Shown here one piece after another: positions 44,492 to 54,674 of a stretch of DNA of 64,000 nt. The translations under genes were made by a program, and so were the position numbers. The DNA comes from Vandiemenella viatica (Eukaryota > Arthropoda > Insecta > Orthoptera > Morabidae), in the NCBI GenBank assembly GCA_031002005.1, contig JARYHS010011408.1, positions 222,745,473 to 222,809,472 of the forward strand, given 5' to 3'. Below the pieces are notes generated by a model, which was given only the letters and a program-made list of their open reading frames with translations, was not told the DNA's origin and ran no database searches. Numbering within the stretch: position 1 is the first letter of the stretch; every line of letters begins with the position of its first letter.

Positions 44492-44528
44492 CTATATAGT
44501 ATTGTATACTTAAAAATTCAATAGATAT

Positions 44529-44728
44529 ACCGAGCTTGGTGGGAAAACGAAGATTCGAATCCTCGTCAGGTCATCCAGATTTCGGATTTGCATAATTTCC
44601 CGAAATAACTTCAGGTGAAAGCCGGCATGGTTCCTACAAAAGGCCATGGCCGAATTCCTACTTCCTATTTCTTGTCCTTTAGTGCTCTTAATGATCTCGA
44701 TGTAGACGAGGTGTAAAGCCATACAAAA
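44529..44728 (+). repeat. SINE-A copy, internally deleted head
   Basis: A plus-strand copy beginning ACCGAGCTTGGTGGG, with the middle of the tRNA-like head deleted so that the B box (GATTCGAATCCTC) follows almost directly. The body is complete to AAGCC. Confidence 0.8.
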
Positions 44729-45423
44729 TCGAATGATCTGGTACAAGAAGAACTGTGGATTAATATAGTTTTACCTGCTTCACCTTTGCATGCCCAGCCG
44801 TTGCATAAAGAATTAATTGCCATCATATTCTGTTCCGGTGTGACATAAGCTTCGTGAGCAATGAAGTGGGTGTTGCTATACCCAACACTAATTCTTAAAT
44901 GAGAAAGCGGTCTTTTCTTTAGCATCAAAGATCTGATTCGTTCTAATTAGTAACAGATCTAAGACTGACGGAAAAAAAGATAGGTCAGATTGCAAAGTAA
45001 TGTGCTAACGTTACACAAACAGGATTTCATTTCATTAGAAGTCAGATGTTTAGTGTATATGTCTAAAATATTACAGGGGACTATGCCAACACTGTAAACA
45101 AAAAAGACGCAACGTTCTCACTGGTTCTTTTCGAAAGATTTCCTGGACCTAACTTAGCTTTGCCAGAAAATGATTCAAACAAAGCAGATTACCAATAAAA
45201 TAAGAACATTTGTGACAGTTAGCAGTGTTTAAAATATCCTTAGCTAATAAGATACAAGCAGAAATAATTAGCATCACTTCGCTCAAACCTGATTAAAAAC
45301 TTATAGATTTGCATTAAATGAAATATAATAAAATGAATCAAATATTATATGAAAGGATACCGCCTTCAGTAACGTGTTATTTACGAGATTCAATGCTAGA
45401 TCACACTGCATCTGTTACAAAAT
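44729..45423. other. No recognised feature
   Basis: AT-rich sequence; nothing is recognised. Confidence 0.5.
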
Positions 45424-45870
45424 ACCGAGTCTGGTGGGTAAGCGATAACGCTCGGGCTTTTCATATGGGAGGACGTGGGTTCAAATACTCATCCTGATAT
45501 TCAGATTTTGCTTCCCACTGGTTCACAGGATTTTTTTTGCTTGTAGCCTTACGCCTCGTCGACGTTGATGTCATTAGAGGGAGGAAAGGATGGAGAGGGG
45601 GGGGGCAAGGAACGGGAAGGAGTTCGGCCATGGTTTTTTAAAGGATGAATCCCGGCAATCGCCTGGAGTGATTTTGGGAAACAATAGAAAACCCACATCT
45701 GGATGCCCGCATGGGGTTCGAACCGGCGCGCCGGCGTCCTCCCGAGTACGAGGCCAGAGCGTTATCGCTCACCCACCACACTCGGTCCTTGAAATCACTT
45801 CAGACGAATAGTGGGATGATTTTTTGCCCCAAGTCCTTTCCCGTCCCTACTGTCCTCGAAATGTTACGTA
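45424..45870 (+). repeat. SINE-A copy interrupted by another SINE-A
   Basis: The head and first body part lie at 45424-45531 (ACCGAGTCTGGTGGGTAAGC to GGTTCACAGG), and the body resumes at about 45787 (CCTTGAAATCACTTCAG) to the CCCAAGTCCTTTCCCGTCCC block. The interrupting copy is in the opposite orientation. Confidence 0.8.
45532..45786 (-). repeat. SINE-A copy nested in SINE-A
   Basis: A full minus-strand copy from a T-run tail to the CACACTCGGT head. A G-run expansion occurs in the body near 45597-45604. It must be younger than the copy it interrupts. Confidence 0.85.
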
Positions 45871-46160
45871 ACATTTACACCACCTAAAGTGGATATTTGA
45901 GCTCCGGGTATAGCAATGTTTCTCTTATCCTATTTGAAAGTAATAATTGTTGATTGATGGCTGATTTATTTTTATAGTTATAAATGATAAGACGTTCGAG
46001 TTCAACAGGTGCCATACTAAAGATGTCGATGGTTGAAACAGTAATCAAAACTATGTTATACTCCTATAAGTTAGTCACTGAAGTCTGCGCAGAGACATGT
46101 TAAGTGCAGAGATCAGAGGCATTATTAAATGAAAATATACACTGTGAAATGCCCAGCACG

Positions 46161-46173
46161 AAGAAACGATGCC
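46161..46173. repeat. Left target-site duplication of full-length LINE
   Basis: AAGAAACGATGCC, identical to 52400-52412. It marks the insertion site of the I-like LINE. Confidence 0.95.
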
Positions 46174-46381
46174 GGCAGTCGAGTCTGAGCTCTCGTAGTG
46201 TAAACTTCCTTATACTCGCGGATCAGCGTTGTGTGCGGTTAAGTGCTTCGCGGACTCCGGGCAGTGTTTTCCCGGAACTACGGACTATTTCACCGTGGGT
46301 ATTTTCCCACCCACGTGGTGAAATAGTGCAATAGTTTACCAAGTCCACACATCTGCTAATTCAATATAGCCTGCCGCCGTC
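46174..46381 (+). promoter_or_regulatory. LINE 5' UTR with internal promoter and hairpin
   Basis: The element must carry its own promoter here, because a full-length copy starts transcription at its first base. CAGTCGAGTC near the start fits an initiator. A strong hairpin occupies 46285-46326: CTATTTCACCGTGGGT pairs with ACCCACGTGGTGAAATAG, with a two-base bulge and an 8-nt loop. Promoter function is inferred from the element's structure. Confidence 0.55.
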
Positions 46382-48237
46382 ATGTACGGCGGGGACTATG
46401 GCGAAGGCGGCCAGCTCCAGCTCCAGCCGTCGACACTCTGCCAGGCAAATGGTGAGACAATCATAGCCCCAGCAGACGAAGACAACACTAGTGGCAGCCA
46501 TGTGCAGTTCCAATCGCATAGCAATAGCGGTGATACGAGTGCAACCATGGACGCGGTCAGCTCAGTTCTCAATACTGTAAACACTCCACCAGCAATCTTC
46601 AATCCTACTTCAATCCAACGTGACCAGCAATCGAGAAGAGAAGATGAAGTTGTAGCACATATACCGCAGAAACGCCCCTTCGCCTCCGCAAACGACATCG
46701 GCACCGGCGTTAGCAGCGGAAGCAGCAAGGTTCTCCGTTCCTCACGGCATCCTCCGCCACCAGCTGACATGAGTATGGACGCATCACAGCCGGAACATGC
46801 ACAGCGCCTAGACTCCTTCTTTACTCTCCTAGCCCTTAACAGCAGCCAGCAACAGCCACCGAAAACAACATCCTGCAGGTAAATGGGGCGGCGCCAGCAC
46901 ATTATGAAAGCTATGATCTAGGTCCCTACCACGTGTATATAGAAAGTCAGGACAAAAACATTGGACGCATCCACCCAATGGCTATCGGCCGCATCATGTA
47001 CTCCCTCAGCCAGGATATAGGTAACAACATAATCCAGATAGCCCCTGCTGGGCGAAATCGCGTCAAGATTGAAATGAGGTCGGCAGCATCGGACAACAGC
47101 CTGATCATGAGTTCTGTTTGGGAGCGAAATGGCCTAAGGGCCTACATTCCGTTCTCTCTCATTACACAGCAAGGGATTATTAGAAATGTCATGACCGAAA
47201 TATCAGAGGAAGAAATAATGGAGGTTGTGAGGTGTGAATATCAAGTAGTGAAGGTCAAGAGGTTTATCAGAAAATCGAAAGAAAATGAGCAAACGAAGGA
47301 AATCCCGCTTCCGGTATGTCTCCTAACTTTCAAAGCTCAGAGGCGCCCCAATTATGTCTATATACATGGAGTGAGATGTCCTGTAGAACCCTATATTAAG
47401 CCGGTAATGCAGTGCTTTAACTGCCTCCGCTTTGGGCACCCCAGCAATCAGTGCAGAAGCAGCAAACGATGCCCCTTTTGCACAAATCCACATGATGGAA
47501 CAGAATGTTTGAACCAAAGTACTCCAATATGTGTCCACTGCAGCGGCGGTCATCCATCCTTCGACAGACATTGTCCCGAATACGTCAAACAAAAGAAGAT
47601 CAAACAGGTGATGGCCCAGGAAAATCTAAGCTATAAGCAAGCTCTAGAGAAAATCACCATCCCATCGTACGCCAGTATGGCGGCGAGCCTAGGAAGAGCG
47701 AACATGCAATCTCCTATCATGGCCACCCACGAAGGAATCTATGACCAAAGTGGTTGGAACATAGCAGAGCATAATCCTACAACCGCCCCACCTAACGTCC
47801 CGATTTATCCTCCCCAACAGGCGCAGATACCACAGGCCACTCCTACGCTGGTAAACACCCCCACTGACCTGGAGAACTCCCTACCATCCTTTCCGGCCAG
47901 GAACCAAGTTCACCCTCCTAGCTCTGAAAGTCAGAGAAAAGCGGGCAGAACCACAAGCAGTGGGGTAGACAGGTCCTACAAAAACTATTGGATTCCATAC
48001 AATAGGCACATCGAACCGATCGTCCGCAACCCATACCCTCCCCATCCGGAAAATAACCATTCTGACTTATCATCTACCGAATCCTCGGTCAACAAAATGT
48101 TTGAAATAATAATGTGTGTGATAAATCAACTGGTAGGAAACCAGTCGCTGGATCCTTCCCTATACGACCCTAATGTAAAACAACTACTGCTCCGTTCCCT
48201 GTCCATAAGCGGGATAGACAATGGCGGCTCCGGTTAG
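46382..48237 (+). pseudogene. LINE copy 2 ORF1 (nucleic-acid-binding gag-like protein), one frameshift
   Basis: The ATG at 46382 opens a Gln/Ser/Thr-rich N-terminal region that stays open to 46882. The homologous frame then continues one base back from about 46840 through LGPYHVYIESQDKNIGRIHP to the stop at 48235-48237, about 618 residues in total. The C-terminal part holds a conserved RNA-binding-like region, then three zinc knuckles: CFNCLRFGHPSNQC, CPFCTNPHDGTEC and CVHCSGGHPSFDRHC (around 47412-47575). The tail is Pro/Asn/Ser-rich. Such proteins coat element RNA into particles. No convincing slippery heptamer is seen at the shift, so I regard it as a mutation or sequencing error. Confidence 0.85.
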
Positions 48238-49285
48238 AAACCTCGGAACAGCCCCGCAGTGCGAGATCATCCTTCAATGGAATGCAAGATCCATCAGGGC
48301 CAACAAAGAGAGTTTGCTGCAATACTCCTCAACGAATAAGGTGGCCGTCATGGCCATCAGTGAGACCTGGCTGAAACCAGGTGAACGATTTTTATTTAAG
48401 GGGTATAATTCCATTAGATCAGATCGTCCTGATGGTTACGGGGGCTCTGCCATACTAATTAGAAACTCTATTTATTATGAACCAATACACCTCCACACGG
48501 AAGATACGGAATTTAATATATGTGCCGCTAGAATCCGTCTCAGCAAGAAAGAGGTCACCATCGTATCAATGTACAGACCACCGAACAAGAAGTTATCGAA
48601 AGCAGCCATCACGAACCTCCTCAGACCCCTACCGAAACCAGTCCTTCTCTTAGGAGACCTAAACGCCCATAACATTCTATGGGGAAGTTCAAGTACAAAC
48701 GAAATGGGTAACACTATAGCTACTATTTTAGAGGAAGAAGACATGGTTGTATTGAACAATGGCGACCCCACCAGGATCAATGCGCCAGGCCAGGGTCCTT
48801 CTGCAGTAGACATTTCTTGTGTATCGGCGAATATAGCCGTGGACATCTCTTGGGAAATAGTCGAAGACACGATGGGATCTGACCACCTACCCATCCTACT
48901 CCGCTTCAGTTCTGACACCTCAGCGCCACGGTTCATCTTCCCTACCAACAAATGGAAAATTCATCAGGCTGACTGGGAAAAATTTGAAATTGGCTTGGAA
49001 CGACTCACATCAACTTGGGAGTGCGGAGCTGATGCTGCGTCGGATTACCGCCTTTTGATAAACGATATTAATCAAGCTGCTAAAGCTTCCATTCCGGCCC
49101 AGAAACCTGTATACTTTCTGAAGAACAAACGGATACCTTGGTGGGACAACGAATGTAGGGAAGCGGTGCAACGACGCAGAGACACGCTACGTGCATTTAG
49201 AAGTTGCCCCACGCTGGACAACTACCTGGCCCACTGCAGAGCGCAGGCTAGCGTCAAGAAGATAGTTAAGAGGAGAAAAGAGATA
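48221..49285 (+). pseudogene. LINE copy 2 ORF2, endonuclease part
   Basis: Starts at ATG 48221, overlapping the ORF1 stop by 17 bp in a different frame, an arrangement that suggests termination-reinitiation. APE-type endonuclease motifs are complete: WNARSI with Asn near the start, SETWL (Glu48), SDRPDGYGGSAILI, the MYRPPN strand, GDLNAH (Asp146, Asn148), VDIS and SDHLPI (Asp221, His222). The enzyme nicks target DNA to prime reverse transcription. After about residue 350 a one-base shift at 49270-49285 breaks the frame; the true continuation, KWNEFCESFNKDTP, is in frame with the RT at 49348. In the original frame a stop follows at 49351. Confidence 0.88.
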
Positions 49286-51948
49286 AATGGAACGAGTTCT
49301 GCGAATCCTTCAACAAAGATACGCCCATACCTGAAATATGGCACAACTTGAGGAAATTAAAGCACTCAGCCTCCCCGGCAACTGGAACTTCTCCTATAAC
49401 AAACGACATCCTGGAAAACATCCTCACCTCCTTAACCCCGGCTTGGGTGGAACCCAACCTTGAACAACCCAAGGCGCTTGAGACGCACTTCCTGCTGCAC
49501 CCGTTCCAACTCAACGAACTCAACTCTGCTCTAAATCATGGATCTGACACAGCGCCAGGTCCGGACAACATCCATTACGCCATGCTGAGGAACCTGCCAG
49601 TCTCGGCAAAAACAAAGTTGTGCAGTATTCTGAACAGGATCTGGGCGAATAGAATTCAAATTAAGGAGATGAAAACAGCGCGGGTGGTTCCCGTGAGGAA
49701 GCCAGGAAAAGACGGTCACAGGGTGGACTCCTACAGACCCATAAACTTACTGTCGTGTACCAACAAAATCCTGGAACGCATGATCAAACAGAGATTGGAA
49801 TGGTGGCTAGAGCATCACTCGCTCCTCCCTGAAACACAGTACGGATTCAGAAGAGGTAAAGGCACGGAGGATATCTTAGCACACCTGACAACGAAAATCC
49901 ACTCCAGCTTAGCCAAAAACAAATTTATGATCGCCGCATACATCGATATAAACAGCGCATATGACCATGTATCCCTTCCGATCCTAGCTAAGAAACTTCG
50001 CCACCTAGGGATCCCACAAGTCTTTGTGGGAAATCTATTGGCATTGCTTTCAGACAGGTGGCTTGTAGTATCGCGGGGAGGTTCCCCTGTGGCATCCAGG
50101 AAAACAAATCGAGGACTGCCTCAGGGCTCCGTTCTTGCGCCGCTGCTATTTAACCTGTACACTTGTGACCTCAACCATACTATGAGTGGCAGTATCATCA
50201 TCCTCCAATTTGCCGACGATCTTTGTATATTCATAATAGGAGACTCATGGGAAGAATGCCTCCGGAAGCTGTCGTCGGAAATGGATAAATTCAAACAATG
50301 GCTGTTCAACAATGGCTTTGACATATCACCTACGAAGTCGGCCGTATCCATATACACCCGTCATAGAATGCCCGCAAGGGTCGATATAAAACTAGGACCC
50401 TTCACGTTCCCCGTAAAAAGCACGGTGAAATATTTGGGCGTATGGATCGACAACAAACTCAAATGGGGAACTCACATAAAAAACATAATCAATAAATGCG
50501 ATATGGCCACCAATCTCATTCGAGCAATAGCCAGCATCAAGTGGGGTGGCCACCCCGCAATATTATTAAGGATATACAAATCCTTGGTGCGCCCTCACTT
50601 CGACTATGCATGTATATGCTATGGGTCAGCATCGGAAACCCTACTCAAAGAGCTGGACAAAGCCCAATATAAGGCTCTCCGGGCATGTGTAGGCGCAATG
50701 AAATCGACGCCCACGAACGCGCTTTTAGTCGAGGCACTCGAACCCCCGCTAAACATCCGCAGGAGCCTTCTTAGCTCGAAATTCCTCCTCAAACACAGCC
50801 AATATGCTGGTAGCAGTCTGATGAATGCAATTCACGAACTCGCAATGCAATGCCTTACTGCCAACTACTGGGTAAAGAAAAAAACGCCTCCAGTTGCGGC
50901 GGAATATTTAGAATCCTACAAGATATGTACGAGCATTCGACAAAACACAAAAATGCCATCCTATGAGGCCTCGTATTGGAGCACCGTCACAAAATTGGAA
51001 GTGTTTATAGATATGGAAGCGACGCCTCAGCCGGAAAGCCACAGAACAAATGTGTACCAATTTCTGTACAATCGTCCCCAAACGGAACACATATACACGG
51101 ACGGATCTAAGCTCCCAGACGCGACAGGATGTGCTTTCTTCACTCCAAAATTTGACGTGAAGGGACTATTCCAGCTTCCTGCGGAATGTTCCATCATGAC
51201 TGCAGAACTAAGGGGCATACTTGAAGCACTCAATTACGCCAAAAACTCCCCAAGCACAGCCTTTGTAATCCTATCGGACTCTAGATCGGCCCTGATGTCA
51301 CTAAAATACCACCACAGTAAATGGCACAATGATCAACGTGTGTACGACATCGTGAATGTAGTCCAAGAATTAAAACGCTCCAACAAATCAGTAGAATTCA
51401 AATGGGTCAAAGCTCACTGTAACCTCCGTGGAAACGAGATGGCGAACCGGTACGCAAAACAAGCCGCACGTAGCGGTATAACAGACAATAACAAGATTCC
51501 CTATTCTGACGCTGTATGTCTCATCAAAAACATTGCACTATCTAAGTGGAATATGGAGTGGAAGAAATCTATCACGACCAGAGGTCACCATTATGGCCTC
51601 ATACACCCGGTGATTCCAACCAAGCAGTGGTACGAGAAGTATAAATGCACTCGCAGGTTTACCACATGCATCGCCAGACTCAAATTTAACCACGGATGCT
51701 TCAAACAACATCTCCACCGTATTCACGTCATGGACACGCCCAACTGTATATGTGGCCAAATTGAGGATACAAATCACCTCCTGTTCGGTTGCAGTAGGAA
51801 GAAGACAGAGTCAGACCTCCTTCTACGATTCCTCACGAAAGCTGGAATCCCGTTACCCACAAGCGCTGCCACACTCCTATCAACAGAGAACTACGCGATT
51901 TACAAGATTTTATACCAACATATGAAAAGAATTGGTGTTACAATCTAA
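49285..51948 (+). CDS. LINE copy 2 ORF2, RT, RNase H and CCHC part
   Basis: The 866-codon stretch from 49348 has no stop, and homology extends upstream to about 49285. RT blocks in order: TAPGPDNI, the KPGKDGHRVDSYRPINLLS block, GFRRGKGTEDI, motif A (DINSAYD, Asp200 counted from 49348), motif B (RGLPQGSVLAPLLFNLY), motif C (FADD, Asp290-Asp291), YLGVWID. RNase H shows YTDGSK (Asp585), TAELRG (Glu620), SDSRSA (Asp644) and GNEMANRYAK, where the usual last Asp is Asn700. A C-terminal CICG...HLLFGC motif closes the protein. It copies element RNA onto nicked target DNA. It has no start of its own because of the upstream frameshift, so whether this copy is active is doubtful. Confidence 0.88.
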   Translation, partial: KWNEFCESFNKDTPIPEIWHNLRKLKHSASPATGTSPITNDILENILTSLTPAWVEPNLEQPKALETHFLLHPFQLNELNSALNHGSDTAPGPDNIHYAMLRNLPVSAKTKLCSILNRIWANRIQIKEMKTARVVPVRKPGKDGHRVDSYRPINLLSCTNKILERMIKQRLEWWLEHHSLLPETQYGFRRGKGTEDILAHLTTKIHSSLAKNKFMIAAYIDINSAYDHVSLPILAKKLRHLGIPQVFVGNLLALLSDRWLVVSRGGSPVASRKTNRGLPQGSVLAPLLFNLYTCDLNHTMSGSIIILQFADDLCIFIIGDSWEECLRKLSSEMDKFKQWLFNNGFDISPTKSAVSIYTRHRMPARVDIKLGPFTFPVKSTVKYLGVWIDNKLKWGTHIKNIINKCDMATNLIRAIASIKWGGHPAILLRIYKSLVRPHFDYACICYGSASETLLKELDKAQYKALRACVGAMKSTPTNALLVEALEPPLNIRRSLLSSKFLLKHSQYAGSSLMNAIHELAMQCLTANYWVKKKTPPVAAEYLESYKICTSIRQNTKMPSYEASYWSTVTKLEVFIDMEATPQPESHRTNVYQFLYNRPQTEHIYTDGSKLPDATGCAFFTPKFDVKGLFQLPAECSIMTAELRGILEALNYAKNSPSTAFVILSDSRSALMSLKYHHSKWHNDQRVYDIVNVVQELKRSNKSVEFKWVKAHCNLRGNEMANRYAKQAARSGITDNNKIPYSDAVCLIKNIALSKWNMEWKKSITTRGHHYGLIHPVIPTKQWYEKYKCTRRFTTCIARLKFNHGCFKQHLHRIHVMDTPNCICGQIEDTNHLLFGCSRKKTESDLLLRFLTKAGIPLPTSAATLLSTENYAIYKILYQHMKRIGVTI

Positions 51949-52399
51949 TAGACACATTTATGTATCTGCAGCATTATATAGATAGGTCTCTGTACGATGT
52001 TAATGTTTACTGTGTTACATATAAGCAAGGTTATAATATCAAGCGTGTTGTTCGTGTGATCACACTACTCCCTAGGACAGCAATGTTCCTTCACTGAAGC
52101 TATGTATGAATTAGAGCTAATTATAAGTTATGTATGTTGTAAACAACCCCAGTTTGTATCATCATGGATACGGCAAAGTAGCCTACGCAGATGTCAAAGC
52201 TAACTGTAATATCTTATCTCTGTACATGTCGAACCACTTCCTATAAAATGTCTAGATTTAATTAGAGGATAACACTCTCACTGCAGCTGATCTTGTATCA
52301 TTATGTATATGAGCTGTCCCATAACATTACAGAATCCATGTAACCTGTACATGGCTGTATGGGTGCGCAGTCCAAATGCCAATAAAATAAAATAAAAAA
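51949..52399 (+). repeat. LINE copy 2 3' UTR and TAAAA tail
   Basis: About 450 bp of non-coding sequence after the ORF2 stop, ending CCAAATGCCAATAAAATAAAA with further A. The final 25 bp nearly equal the 3' end of the minus-strand copy at 28936-30047, so this part probably carries the recognition site for the element's RT. AATAAA within the tail may also serve as poly(A) signal. Confidence 0.8.
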
Positions 52400-52412
52400 A
52401 AGAAACGATGCC
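52400..52412. repeat. Right target-site duplication of full-length LINE
   Basis: AAGAAACGATGCC, identical to 46161-46173. Confidence 0.95.
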
Positions 52413-53666
52413 ATATTCTTTGATAATAAACCTGAGGACATAATAGGAATGACAGCCTACAAGTCATAGAAAGAATGGTTTCTCCTTATAAAGTGCCATA
52501 AATAGCTACAATAATAGGAGAACTTAATTATTTGTTTGTTTGTGAATTTCTTGTAGCATACTTGTAAACCGTTAAATATTTACCCACTTACATCATTTTC
52601 TCTATACGGCAAAACTAGAACAGTGGGTATATTATCACACGCGTCAACAATTTATTTCTCTGGTCGTTGGAACAGTTCGCCAGTACCGTTGCTTTCTAAA
52701 CAACGCGCAGGAAGTTTATGAATGAACGGTCTGAAGTGAAAGGGTTTTCTAATGATTCTTTATTGGCAGAGTATGTGGTTAAAACACTACGTGAAATCCA
52801 GTCACGAATTCTTTGAGCAAAGTAATTCAATGGGTAAAACGTGAAGCGATTACTGTTTAGTAGTTTCACGATCACCACTAAATATATAAATCTGTAAGCT
52901 ACATTTCCTGGGGGTTTCTTGGTTAAAGTATCAAGCAAGAAAGTACCGAACCGATTTGGATGGAGTCTTCAGAGCATTAAGGCTTGTAGTCTAACTTAAA
53001 AACCACTTTTGATACTACGTGAACGTTGGGTGGAGTAATAACTGATAATCTTTTCGTAACCTGAACAGATAGGTGCGAAACATCGCACTATACCAAAGAC
53101 ACACACTACTTTCTTAACCTTAACTGATACGCATCAAAGATCACACTTCATGAAACATAAACACTTACATTTCTTGGATTGTGTTAATAATATTGTTCAC
53201 TACGAAACTTTGGTTAATTAATTCTTCAGTTTTCTGAAACATTGTACGTTAATATCCACAAAAAAGGTAAATCAGATCTTTCAAACAGATAACGGAAACC
53301 TGACATATGAAAATAAATATTATCAAGGAAATTTCTTAAATGATATACAGTTGGGCACTTATGAAGGCAACTTGAATTATTGACAACTAATCTCATCGTG
53401 TCTTATGCTGTAATGCAGGAACAACGTTATCGAAAAATTTATAGGGTTTGCAAGCAGTTGGCGGGTCCTAGTTCACGAAATTGCGTTTTTTCCCCTTAAG
53501 GCCTGCAAAATAAGAGGCTTTAGCGGATATTTAGAGAATAATTTTGAACCTGGTTTCATTTCAACATATACATTCTTGAAAATTAAAATACCATCTTACC
53601 ACGTATATACACTTCGATCTATGCGGGAGTAACTGCTCTAGTTACTTAATATAGCAAGATGCATTT
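52413..53666. other. AT-rich stretch with repeat Y
   Basis: No gene is seen. Repeat Y copy 2 (52870-53225) is listed separately. Confidence 0.5.
52870..53225 (+). repeat. Repeat Y, copy 2 (unclassified)
   Basis: Counterpart of 22630-22905, longer by two insertions. Shared blocks occur in the same order. Family unknown. Confidence 0.4.
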
Positions 53667-53908
53667 ACCGAGCGTGGTGGGTGAACGGTTAACGTTTTAG
53701 CCTCGCATTCGGGAGGACGCGGGTTCGAATCCCTGTCCGGGCATCCGGATTTGGGTTTTCCATGGTTTCCCCAAATCACTCCAGGTGAATGCTTGGATGC
53801 TTCCTTCAAAAAGGGCTTAGCCGAATTCCTTCCCGTTCCTTGTCCCCTGTCCCATCCTGCCTCCTCTAATGGCCTTAGCCGTCGACAAGGCGTAAAAAAA
53901 AAAAAAAA
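53667..53908 (+). repeat. SINE-A copy, full length
   Basis: A plus-strand copy close to the consensus, B box GGGTTCGAATCCC, ending GGCGTAAAA with an A15 tail. A 3-base CTC expansion occurs in the body. Confidence 0.9.
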
Positions 53909-54674
53909 CTGATATTTAAGTCGTTTCTCGTTACACATGAAAGTGACATGTAGTGACTTTCAATTATGGGACTATTTGACCAAGAATTTGTGTATGAGAA
54001 ACAATTACGAAGCATTCTTACGAAGGATATCTTTGCGGCTACACAAAGGGAGAGAATAGAGACTTTCCTATCACCCGGGACTGGAGTTTGTTGCCCTACA
54101 AGAACCCCGTTCGCCAAATATCCTTGAGTAATTCATCACGTGCTAACCGACAGGAGCAACAAAAGTCTAAAGTAACGCTCCCGAACAATTATTCTCTTTT
54201 ACGAGCGGCGCGCACCTTGCCAGGCGGCGTTTAATCAGACAACTGGGCCTTTCATTCCTGCAGACGTGTACACGAAATGAAAACTCGGTTGGAAAAGGCC
54301 GCAGTTCTTTTTCTTTTCTTGTTCCTTAGCGGTCGGCTCAATCCGAGGCTGGAACCGGTTGCCCGGCTGCTGGCGCCAGGGACCTACACATCAAAAGCCA
54401 CTAACTCTGCTTTCATTACTTTTATTAGACGCGTCTTAACCTATTTGTATTCTGGGCAATCATGTTTCAGAACGAAGTGAACTCGAACGAGCGTGTAATT
54501 TCAGTGGGTTGGGAAACGGAGTAAGGGTTGTATTTAACAAGTCGTTATTTTAAGAACTTAAATGAAATTCTAGATGAGAGAACACATTTAACTTTAGTAT
54601 ATGATATAACGCCGAGAGGAACAGGTATTTGGTGCAAATTTTCAATAGTTTCGAAAAGGATTGTCTGCTTGATC
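53909..54674. other. No recognised feature
   Basis: A short hydrophobic frame at 54277-54480 follows an ATG, but there is no splice or homology support. Confidence 0.45.

Larger units (their letters stand above)
46174..52399 (+). mobile_element. Nearly intact full-length I-like LINE, 6.2 kb (copy 2)
   Basis: The perfect 13-bp duplication delimits a complete element: a 208-bp 5' UTR, ORF1 (46382-48237), ORF2 (48221-51948) overlapping it by 17 bp, a 3' UTR and a TAAAA-type tail. Its first bases, GGCAGTC, include the CAGT often found at the start of arthropod LINEs with internal pol II promoters. ORF2 carries endonuclease, RT, RNase H and a C-terminal CCHC. Two one-base frame changes (about 46850 and 49275) break the ORFs, yet no other stop occurs, which points to a recent insertion or to base-calling errors in the assembly. 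I assign it to the I superfamily on the RNase H and the triple-knuckle ORF1. Confidence 0.92.

Noticed and set aside
46396..46902. 168-codon minus-strand frame
   Set aside because: It is the shadow of LINE ORF1, whose plus-strand frame connects to the zinc knuckles.
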